A stretch of 8,595 nt of DNA from Alphaproteobacteria bacterium (GTDB taxonomy: Bacteria; Pseudomonadota; Alphaproteobacteria; Puniceispirillales; UBA1172), in contig JALRFL010000183.1 of NCBI GenBank assembly GCA_023259875.1, forward strand, positions 1-8,595, given 5' to 3'. Below are positions 1 through 5,660 of this stretch, in pieces. The notes below the pieces were generated by a model. The model was not told where the DNA came from. It was given only the letters and a program-made list of their open reading frames with translations, and ran no database searches. Numbering within the stretch: the stretch's first letter is position 1; the number at the start of each line of letters is the position of its first letter. The position numbers were made by a program, and so were the translations under genes.

Positions 1-129
1 GGCGCTCTCGGTCACCTTGATGTCGGCCTGTAGGCGCCCCGCATTGAACGACTCGATCGGCGACTCGATCTCCTTGCGCAGCGCATCTGCGAAGCCGAAA
101 AACATGGCTGCGTCCGAGGGCTTGTCGCG
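1..129 (-). CDS. Fragment of an unrecognised GC-rich gene, cut at both ends
   Basis: The minus strand is open from 144 to the left edge. Read from 129 to 1 it gives 43 codons, starting R-D-K-P-S-D-A-A-M-F-F-G-F-A-D-A-L and ending with an acidic/polar stretch (E-S-P-I-E-S-F-N-A-G-R-L-Q-A-D-I-K-V-T-E). By my count 37 of the 43 codons end in G or C, and the composition looks like real protein. The plus-strand frame leading into the binding protein is instead interrupted by TAG at 31-33. An ATG lies at 105-103, but coding character continues upstream of it, so this is probably the middle of a gene whose start was lost at the junction near 115-130. I do not recognise the family. Composition differs sharply from everything to the right, which points to DNA from another organism or a distant locus. 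Confidence 0.45.
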
Positions 130-132
130 GTG
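110..132. other. Probable chimeric junction between unrelated DNA segments
   Basis: Three signals change here. GC falls from about 63% (1-120) to below 50%. The minus-strand GC-rich frame loses its codon character and meets a stop at 147-145. Recognisable LivK-type sequence (V-L-A-E-I-L-K-E-K-G) begins at 130 on the plus strand. Full-length relatives have a signal peptide and well over 100 residues before this motif, usually with a P-S-D-A-x-Q-G-like segment just upstream. Here that segment is absent from the plus frame. The exact breakpoint cannot be fixed from the sequence alone. An assembly or multiple-displacement-amplification chimera is the likeliest cause; a true genomic rearrangement is the alternative. 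Confidence 0.6.
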
Positions 133-858
133 CTTGCTGAAATTCTAAAGGAAAAAGGCGTTAAATCAGCTGCCATCAGCTATACCAACAATGACTATGG
201 CAAGGGTTTGGCAGACAGCATCCAGAGCAATTTTGAAGCTGTTGGCGGTAAAGTGACCATTTCTGCATCGCACGAAGATGGCAAAGGTGACTATGGCGCG
301 GAAGTTGGTGCGCTTGCGCAGGCTGGCGGTGATGTATTGATCGTGGCTGGTTATTTGGATCAGGGCGGTAAAGGCATCATTCAGGCATCGCTTGACGCGG
401 GTGCGTTTGACACATTCGTCCTGCCTGATGGCATGATTGGTGACAGCCTGCCTGAGGCGATTGGCCCTGCGCTAAACGGCTCCATTGGTGATGTTCCGGG
501 CACAGACAGCCCCGGTGCGGCGACCTTTGAAAGCATGGCAAGCGCGGCTGGCTTCAAAGCAGGCCCATTTGCCCCAGAATCTTACGATGCTGCGGCATTG
601 ATCATGATGGCGATGCAGAAAGCTGGCTCAACAAACAGCCAAGATTTCAAATCCCACATTGAATCTATCGCTAACGCCCCTGGTGAGAAAATCTACCCAG
701 GTGAGTTGGGCAAAGCCCTTGACCTGATCGCATCTGGTAAAGATGTTGATTATGTTGGTGCTTCTGCGGTTGAGCTAGTTAACGGCGGCGAATCTGCTGG
801 TAACTATCGCGAAATCGAAGTGCAGAACGGTAAAAATGTTACGGTAAAGTTCCGTTAA
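130..858 (+). CDS. Branched-chain amino acid/amide ABC transporter substrate-binding protein, 5'-truncated
   Basis: This is the C-terminal about 242 residues of a periplasmic binding protein of the LivJ/LivK (HAAT, periplasmic-binding type I fold) family, which captures substrate and delivers it to the LivHM-LivGF membrane complex. Supporting stretches are V-L-A-E-I-L-K-E-K-G then Y-T-N-N-D-Y-G-K-G-L-A-D (first-lobe/hinge region), the D-V-L-I-V-A-G-Y strand, and P-E-S-Y-D-A-A-A-L-I-M-M-A-M-Q-K-A (helix typical of the second lobe). Family members run near 370-420 residues with a signal peptide; here the signal peptide and most of lobe I are missing. The first in-frame NTG is GTG at 130, but it is not a credible start: it lies inside the domain and would give a cytoplasmic fragment. 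The real gene is therefore cut by the junction just upstream. The four genes downstream are its ATPases and permeases. The ligand cannot be told from this part; branched-chain or other hydrophobic amino acids, amides or urea-like compounds are all possible. Confidence 0.9.
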   Translation: MLAEILKEKGVKSAAISYTNNDYGKGLADSIQSNFEAVGGKVTISASHEDGKGDYGAEVGALAQAGGDVLIVAGYLDQGGKGIIQASLDAGAFDTFVLPDGMIGDSLPEAIGPALNGSIGDVPGTDSPGAATFESMASAAGFKAGPFAPESYDAAALIMMAMQKAGSTNSQDFKSHIESIANAPGEKIYPGELGKALDLIASGKDVDYVGASAVELVNGGESAGNYREIEVQNGKNVTVKFR

Positions 859-867
859 TCTCTAGCC

Positions 868-908
868 CTCGGCGGACAGCTTGTCGTTTTGGCCAGTTGT
901 CCGCTGAG
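868..908 (+). terminator. Intercistronic stem-loop after the binding-protein gene, possible partial terminator or mRNA-stabilising hairpin
   Basis: Arms 868-881 and 895-908 pair over 14 positions, twelve Watson-Crick and two G-U, around a 13-base loop (882-894). It begins 10 bases after the binding-protein stop. A U-rich run (919-931, 11 of 13 T) follows 10 bases after the stem, which is too far for a textbook intrinsic terminator but close enough for a leaky one. A smaller competing hairpin (CCGC-TGAG-GCGG, 901-912) would use the 3' arm and sits nearer the U-run. Known liv and other ABC operons often carry such a structure, so that more binding protein than membrane protein is made; applying that here is inference. 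Confidence 0.5.
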
Positions 909-931
909 GCGGCTTATATTTTCTTTTTCTT

Positions 932-1741
932 ATGATTAGCGTTAAAAATATTGTCAAAACTTTCGGTGGTGTAAGGGCTGTTAACGGCGCCTCTTTAACC
1001 ATTGCTGAAGGCTCTATAACAGGTCTGATTGGGCCGAATGGGGCTGGCAAGACCACGCTTTTTAATGTCATTGCAGGCGTCTATAAACCCAATTCCGGCA
1101 CCGTGATGCTGGGGGATCAAGATATTACCGGCCTGCCGCCGCATGATCTTTTTCATCTCGGCGTTTTACGCACCTTTCAGATTGCTCATGAGTTTAGCTC
1201 ATTAACGGTGCGAGAAAACCTGATGATGGTTCCTGCCCATCAATCAGGAGAGACTTTGTTCAATGTCTGGTTTCGCGGCGCGAAGATTCGCGAAGAAGAA
1301 GCAGAGATCGCACGCAAAGCGGATGAGGTGATTGATTTCCTTCAGCTCTCTGCTGTGCGTAACGAATACGCTGGCAACCTGTCAGGGGGTCAGAAAAAAT
1401 TGCTGGAATTAGGGCGCACCATGATGGTGGATGCGCGCATTGTGTTTCTGGATGAGGTCGGGGCAGGCGTTAATCGCACCTTACTTAAAACTATTGGCGA
1501 TGCCATTTTACGACTTAATCGTGAACGCGGTTACACTTTTTGCATGATTGAACATGATATGGATTTTATTGGCCGATTATGCGACCCTGTTATTGTTATG
1601 GCTGAAGGGGATGTTCTGGCCACCGGCACGGTTGATGAGGTCAAATCCAATCCACAAGTCATTGAGGCCTATCTTGGCACTGGCCTGAAAAACAAAGACC
1701 GCAAATCCACCCCAAAAGCAAAGAAAACGAGGCCAGCATGA
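932..1741 (+). CDS. livG: HAAT-family ABC transporter ATP-binding protein, LivG type
   Basis: One of the two cytoplasmic ATPases that power the LivHM permease pair. The 269-residue protein has Walker A G-P-N-G-A-G-K-T-T (34-42), a Q-loop in R-T-F-Q (Gln83), signature L-S-G-G-Q (150-154), Walker B I-V-F-L-D-E (170-175, catalytic Glu175) and H-switch His208 in I-E-H-D-M-D. The R-T-F-Q-I and E-H-D-M-D-F-I motifs and the Q-V-I-E-A-Y-L-G C-terminus are typical of LivG rather than LivF. The start is well placed (M-I-S-V-K-N-I-V-K-T-F-G-G), yet no Shine-Dalgarno is visible: the bases before ATG are a pyrimidine/U-rich run. Two mild oddities: the residue after the catalytic Glu is Val, not the usual Pro (L-D-E-V-G-A-G-V-N), and the protein ends in a Lys/Arg-rich tail (about 253-269). 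The stop overlaps the next start in ATGA (1738-1741). Confidence 0.95.
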   Translation: MISVKNIVKTFGGVRAVNGASLTIAEGSITGLIGPNGAGKTTLFNVIAGVYKPNSGTVMLGDQDITGLPPHDLFHLGVLRTFQIAHEFSSLTVRENLMMVPAHQSGETLFNVWFRGAKIREEEAEIARKADEVIDFLQLSAVRNEYAGNLSGGQKKLLELGRTMMVDARIVFLDEVGAGVNRTLLKTIGDAILRLNRERGYTFCMIEHDMDFIGRLCDPVIVMAEGDVLATGTVDEVKSNPQVIEAYLGTGLKNKDRKSTPKAKKTRPA

Positions 1742-2442
1742 GTTTTCTGATCGGGAGAGATATGGTTGGTGGCTACGGCGGTGCGAATATCCTCAACGGC
1801 TGTACGATTGGCGTTGATAAAGGTGAGATCGCGGTCATTGTCGGGCCGAATGGGGCGGGCAAATCCACCGCCATGAAGGCGCTTTTTGGAATGTTGACTC
1901 TGTCCTCTGGCGAAGTGCTGATGGATGGCCAGAATATTATGCATCTCAAGCCACAAGAGCGCGTTCAACTGGGCATGGGCTTTGTTCCCCAGACAGCAAA
2001 TATTTTCACAGAAATGTCCGTTGAAGAAAACCTAGAAATGGGGGCATTTATTCGCCGTGATGATTTTTCCGATACCATGGAACAGGTCTTTACCCTGTTC
2101 CCCATTCTCAAAGAAAAGCGCCGCCAGTTGGCAGGCGAGTTATCAGGTGGTCAACGCCAGCAGGTCGCTGTTGGTCGTGCGCTGATGACCCAGCCGAAAT
2201 TGCTGATGTTGGATGAACCCACCGCCGGGGTTTCACCCATTGTGATGGATGAATTGTTTGACCGCATTATTGAAATTGCCCGAACAGGGATTGCTATTTT
2301 GATGGTTGAACAAAACGCGCGGCAAGCGCTTGAGATCGCTGATAAAGGCTATGTTCTGGTTCAAGGTGAAAACCGTTTCACCGATACGGGAAAAGCGCTT
2401 TTGGCTGACCCCGAAGTGCGACAGGCGTTTTTAGGAGGTTAG
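1738..2442 (+). CDS. livF: HAAT-family ABC transporter ATP-binding protein, LivF type
   Basis: Second ATPase of the importer, expected to pair with LivG beneath LivHM. At 234 residues it has the usual LivF length. Visible motifs are Walker A G-P-N-G-A-G-K-S-T (36-44), Q-loop Gln85 in F-V-P-Q, signature L-S-G-G-Q-R-Q-Q (135-142), Walker B L-L-M-L-D-E-P (155-161, catalytic Glu160) and the switch region V-E-Q-N (190-193), where Gln stands in place of His, as is usual for LivF. The end (V-R-Q-A-F-L-G-G) also fits. Its ATG overlaps the livG stop by 4 bases, so translation is probably coupled; GAGG at 1729-1732, inside livG, serves as Shine-Dalgarno. Its last codons hold the ribosome site for livH. 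Confidence 0.95.
   Translation: MSFLIGRDMVGGYGGANILNGCTIGVDKGEIAVIVGPNGAGKSTAMKALFGMLTLSSGEVLMDGQNIMHLKPQERVQLGMGFVPQTANIFTEMSVEENLEMGAFIRRDDFSDTMEQVFTLFPILKEKRRQLAGELSGGQRQQVAVGRALMTQPKLLMLDEPTAGVSPIVMDELFDRIIEIARTGIAILMVEQNARQALEIADKGYVLVQGENRFTDTGKALLADPEVRQAFLGG
2433..2439 (+). promoter_or_regulatory. Perfect Shine-Dalgarno for livH, inside the end of livF
   Basis: AGGAGGT matches the 16S anti-Shine-Dalgarno fully and lies 10 bases before the livH ATG at 2450. The same bases encode the last Leu-Gly-Gly of LivF, so the site is embedded in the upstream gene. It supports ATG 2450 as the start of livH and suggests strong initiation, in contrast to livG, which has no visible site. Confidence 0.85.
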
Positions 2443-2449
2443 CAAAATA

Positions 2450-3463
2450 ATGACCGATGTGATCAATGCCTTTGTCCTGATAGCCAATTTTATTCTTGTG
2501 CCGGGGTTGACCTATGGCAGCCAACTTGGTCTGGGTGCACTTGGCGTTACCATGATCTATTCGGTGTTGCGGTTTTCTAATTTTGCCCATGGCGAGATGA
2601 TGTCTTTTGGCGCTATGGTGACAATTTTGATGACTTGGTGGATGCAGGCGCAAGGCTTTTCGTTTGGCCCTCTGCCAACGGCTCTTTTTGCCTTGCCTGT
2701 CAGCATCATTGCCACGATTGGGCTGACCCTCACCTCAGATCGTCTTGTGTTTCGCTATTACCGTGAGATTAAAGCCCCACCAGTCACCTTGTTGATTGTT
2801 TCTATGGGTCTGATGTTTTTCCTTGGCGGATTGATCCGGTTTATTATCGGCCCTAACGACCAACAGTTTTTTGATGGTGAGCGGTTTATTCTCAAGGCGC
2901 GTGATTTCAAGGCTATGACAGGACTATCCGAGGGTTTGGCCATTAAATCCACCCAAGGGATCACCGTGGTGTTAGCCTTGCTGATGGTTAGTTTTGTTTT
3001 CTGGTTTCTTACCTATACCCGAACCGGAAAATCCATGCGAGCCTATTCAAATAACGAAGATTTAGCCTTACTTTCTGGCATTAATCCTGATCGCGTTGTC
3101 ATGGTCACTTGGATTATTACCGCAGTTTTAATCACCCTTGCCGGCACGCTTTATGGGCTGGATAAAAGCTATAAGCCTTATACCTATTTGTCGCTATTGC
3201 TTCCTATTTTTGCCTCAGCGATTGTGGGCGGGATTGGTAGCCCTGTTGGGGCTATCCTTGGCGGTTTTGTTATTGCCTTTGCTGAATTGTTTATCACCTT
3301 TGCTTATAAACGCGTGCTTGGCTATCTGTTGCCTGAACAGTTAGAGCCAAGTGGATTGATGCAATTGCTGACCACAGATTATAAAATTGCCCTATCATTT
3401 GTTATTCTGGTTCTGGTGTTGATCATTAAACCAACCGGTATCGCCGGAGGAAAAACCCTATGA
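2450..3463 (+). CDS. livH: HAAT-family ABC transporter permease, LivH type
   Basis: Inner-membrane permease subunit, 337 residues, slightly longer than the usual 290-310. The N-terminal block G-L-T-Y-G-S-Q-L-G-L-G-A-L-G-V-T-M-I-Y (19-37) followed by L-R-F-S-N-F-A-H-G-E-M-M (40-51) is the LivH hallmark. Hydrophobic segments cover roughly 5-38, 48-64, 77-95, 112-134, 170-189, 217-236, 248-283 and 311-327. The cytoplasmic EAA-like coupling loop is T-G-K-S-M-R-A-Y-S-N-N through G-I-N-P (192-213), where the ATPases dock. G-G-I-G-S-P-V-G-A-I-L-G-G (260-272) is another conserved stretch. A polar stretch at about 135-169 accounts for much of the extra length. It begins 7 bases after livF, and its stop overlaps livM in ATGA (3460-3463). 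Confidence 0.95.
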   Translation: MTDVINAFVLIANFILVPGLTYGSQLGLGALGVTMIYSVLRFSNFAHGEMMSFGAMVTILMTWWMQAQGFSFGPLPTALFALPVSIIATIGLTLTSDRLVFRYYREIKAPPVTLLIVSMGLMFFLGGLIRFIIGPNDQQFFDGERFILKARDFKAMTGLSEGLAIKSTQGITVVLALLMVSFVFWFLTYTRTGKSMRAYSNNEDLALLSGINPDRVVMVTWIITAVLITLAGTLYGLDKSYKPYTYLSLLLPIFASAIVGGIGSPVGAILGGFVIAFAELFITFAYKRVLGYLLPEQLEPSGLMQLLTTDYKIALSFVILVLVLIIKPTGIAGGKTL

Positions 3464-4782
3464 CCAACCATCACCGCACCTATTTTGCTTTTCTCATGAT
3501 GACCATTTTGCTAATTGCGGTTGGCATCTTACAAAGCTGGAATGTCGCTTTTAACATCCTTAATCTTTGTGTCATCTCTGCCATCATGGCATTAGGGGTG
3601 AATATGCAATGGGGTTATGCTGGGCTAGTGAATTTCGGCATCATGGGTTTTGTTGCTATTGGGGGATTGGCAGGGGTCGTCATATCCATGCCCCCTGTGA
3701 CCGAGGCATGGCAAGCAGGCGGCGTCAAATTGATGCTTGGCTTTGCTACCATGTTAGCGGTTATTGCCATAGCAATCGTTTTTTGGAAACGCACGCGAGG
3801 CTGGAAGCATCTTGCGCGCCGCCGATATGTGATCATGGCGATCATTTTGATTTCTGGTTATGCTGTGTTTCGGTATATCGCTGATGCCGCTGTGGTATCG
3901 ATTGAGGCTGTTGATCCTGCCAAAACCGGATATCTGGGTGGGCTAGGACTGCCTATTCTGTTGTCATGGATCGTGGGGGCAATTGCCGCAGGTTTAGTGG
4001 CCATGCTGATAGGCCGGATTGCCTTAGGGCTTCGTTCAGATTATCTGGCCATCGCCACTTTGGGCATATCTGAGATCATTATCTATATCCTGAAAAACGA
4101 GGACTGGCTGGCGCGCGGGGTTAAGAATGTCAACGGCTTGCCGCGTCCTGTGCCCTATGAAATTGATCTGCAAAAAGAGGCATGGGTCAACACTCTCGCT
4201 GACGGGATGGGGTTTTCCGTGGTCAATGCGTCATCCTTAATTGTAAAAATTGCTTACCTGTCTTTATTTCTTGCGGTGTTATTGGTGCTGTTTTTGATGG
4301 CAGAAAAAGCGCTGAAATCCCCTTGGGGCAGAATGATGCGCGCCATCCGTGATAATGAGGTCGCCGCCGAGGCTATGGGCAAAGATGTCAAACGCCGGCA
4401 TTTGCAAATCTTTATTATTGGCTCTGCGGTGTTGGGGCTGGCTGGTGCGATGCTGACAACACTAGATGGACAATTCACGCCACCATCTTATCAACCTTTG
4501 CGTTTCACCTTTTTGATTTGGGTGATGGTGATCGTTGGTGGGTCAGGGAACAATTATGGGGCGATCATTGGCGGCTTTATCATCTGGTTTTTCTGGATTG
4601 AGGCAGAGCCTATCGGACTTTGGCTGATGGATCTTTTGACCTCTGGGATGAGTGAAGATTCCGCCTTACGCGACCATCTCTTAAAAAGCGCGGCGCATAC
4701 ACGGCTTATGACCATGGGAATAATCATGATGCTGGTGTTGCGCTTCTCGCCAAAAGGACTTATTCCAGAGGCAAAGCGCTAG
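3460..4782 (+). CDS. livM: HAAT-family ABC transporter permease, LivM type
   Basis: Second inner-membrane permease, forming the channel with LivH. It is 440 residues long, in the upper range of the family, where many members are 320-360. Conserved blocks are Q-W-G-Y-A-G-L-V-N-F-G (50-60), L-R-S-D-Y-L-A-I-A-T-L-G (191-202), the coupling loop S-P-W-G-R-M-M-R-A-I-R-D-N-E (287-300) ending in A-M-G-K-D-V (305-310), V-G-G-S-G-N-N-Y-G-A (359-368) and the closing R-F-S-P-K-G-L-I-P-E (428-437). The extra length sits mainly at about 105-165, a basic stretch (W-K-R-T-R-G-W-K-H-L-A-R-R-R) followed by one more hydrophobic segment. GGAGGA at 3446-3451 lies 8 bases before the ATG, which overlaps the livH stop. 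The last 23 bases overlap the convergent EamA-family gene. Confidence 0.95.
   Translation: MTNHHRTYFAFLMMTILLIAVGILQSWNVAFNILNLCVISAIMALGVNMQWGYAGLVNFGIMGFVAIGGLAGVVISMPPVTEAWQAGGVKLMLGFATMLAVIAIAIVFWKRTRGWKHLARRRYVIMAIILISGYAVFRYIADAAVVSIEAVDPAKTGYLGGLGLPILLSWIVGAIAAGLVAMLIGRIALGLRSDYLAIATLGISEIIIYILKNEDWLARGVKNVNGLPRPVPYEIDLQKEAWVNTLADGMGFSVVNASSLIVKIAYLSLFLAVLLVLFLMAEKALKSPWGRMMRAIRDNEVAAEAMGKDVKRRHLQIFIIGSAVLGLAGAMLTTLDGQFTPPSYQPLRFTFLIWVMVIVGGSGNNYGAIIGGFIIWFFWIEAEPIGLWLMDLLTSGMSEDSALRDHLLKSAAHTRLMTMGIIMMLVLRFSPKGLIPEAKR
4760..4782. other. Convergent overlap of two coding regions
   Basis: The livM stop TAG is at 4780-4782 on the plus strand. The transporter gene on the minus strand stops at TAA 4762-4760. 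The two genes therefore share 23 coding bases tail to tail, and no hairpin terminator lies between them. Transcripts of the two units must extend into each other's 3' coding ends. Confidence 0.9.
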
Positions 4783-5659
4783 CCGGGCGTTTCACAGATT
4801 GGATATGTTCTCGCCAGAGAATAATCAATCCTGCCAGAATAATCAGACCGCCGCCAATAATCGCTTGCTTGCCCGGTATCTCATGCCAAATGAGCGCGCC
4901 CCAAATGGTCGCCCAAAGAATGACCATATACTGCGTGGGGGCAATCACTGACAACTCGCCAAGGCGGATAGCCATCACATAGGTAATAAATGAACACGCC
5001 ACCAATCCGGCGGCAACGACAAACACCCCATAGAGTTCGGTTTCGATCGCCGTCCAGCCCCAAGGTAGGCTCGCCAAGCCGCCAAGAGTAGTTACCATGG
5101 CGGTGGTAAGTATCACCGAGACCGACGACACATCAGAGGTGATTTTTCGGGTAGCCAAATCCCTTACCACCAGCGAGATGGCTGTCACAATCGGATAGAT
5201 CATGGCCATATTAAAACCATCCCCTGATGGGGCAGCGACCACCACCACACCAAGAAACCCTACCACCACGGCGCCAAGCCTTATGACCCCAACCTTTTCG
5301 CCAAAAAGTGGGATAGACACCAATGTCAAAAGCACCGGAAAGATAAACACCACCGTTGTTGATACAGCTATTGGGATCATCTGGATGCTGATAAAAAAGC
5401 AATAGGTTGAGAGCGTTTCTGCTAAACCGCGAAGAATAGCCCAGCGATTTGCCAACAAAGGAAATCGCATCGGATCACGCATCATCCGCATCATCACCAT
5501 CAAAATAGCAATCAGAATGATACCGCGAACCGCTATCAATTGCCCTACTGGCACAGTTTGGCCAAGAAACCGCACCACCGCATCACCAACACTAAGCAGA
5601 AACATGGACAAAGCCATGATCATGAGCGCAAGGCTATTATTCTGCTGTGGGGCGGTCAT
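4760..5659 (-). CDS. EamA/DMT-family membrane transporter
   Basis: A 299-residue protein of the drug/metabolite transporter superfamily, inner membrane, with about ten hydrophobic segments in two EamA repeats. Repeat one ends in P-L-F-G-E-K-V-G-V-I-R-L-G-A-V-V-V-G-F-L-G (117-137). Repeat two ends in A-L-I-W-H-E-I-P-G-K-Q-A-I-I-G-G-G-L-I-I (255-274). The paired Glu121 and Glu260 sit where family members usually have Glu. The early V-P-V-G-Q-L-I-A-V-R-G segment (36-46) is also typical. I chose ATG 5659 (M-T-A-P-Q-Q-N-N-S-L). The frame stays open upstream to an ATG at 5818, but that extension lies wholly within the upstream dehydrogenase and reads as a charged, non-membrane sequence. The start is one base after the dehydrogenase stop (TAACATG), with no clear Shine-Dalgarno, so translation is probably by coupling. 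Substrate and direction are unknown; relatives export amino acids, drugs or other metabolites, or import nucleotide-type compounds. Confidence 0.88.
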   Translation of the reverse strand: MTAPQQNNSLALMIMALSMFLLSVGDAVVRFLGQTVPVGQLIAVRGIILIAILMVMMRMMRDPMRFPLLANRWAILRGLAETLSTYCFFISIQMIPIAVSTTVVFIFPVLLTLVSIPLFGEKVGVIRLGAVVVGFLGVVVVAAPSGDGFNMAMIYPIVTAISLVVRDLATRKITSDVSSVSVILTTAMVTTLGGLASLPWGWTAIETELYGVFVVAAGLVACSFITYVMAIRLGELSVIAPTQYMVILWATIWGALIWHEIPGKQAIIGGGLIILAGLIILWREHIQSVKRPASALPLE

Positions 5660-5660
5660 G

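Noticed and set aside
130..132. GTG 130 with GAGGG at 116-120 as a genuine start
   Set aside because: The GAGGG belongs to the foreign segment, and the start would fall inside lobe I, giving a periplasmic protein without a signal peptide. The match looks accidental.
1669..1968. A 99-codon open frame on the minus strand across the livG/livF junction
   Set aside because: Opposite two well-supported ATPase genes, no recognisable domain, and a composition typical of a shadow frame.
4783..4830. A bidirectional terminator between the convergent units
   Set aside because: Only short, imperfect pairings around 4775-4795, no flanking U-runs, and the region is coding for the transporter's C-terminus.
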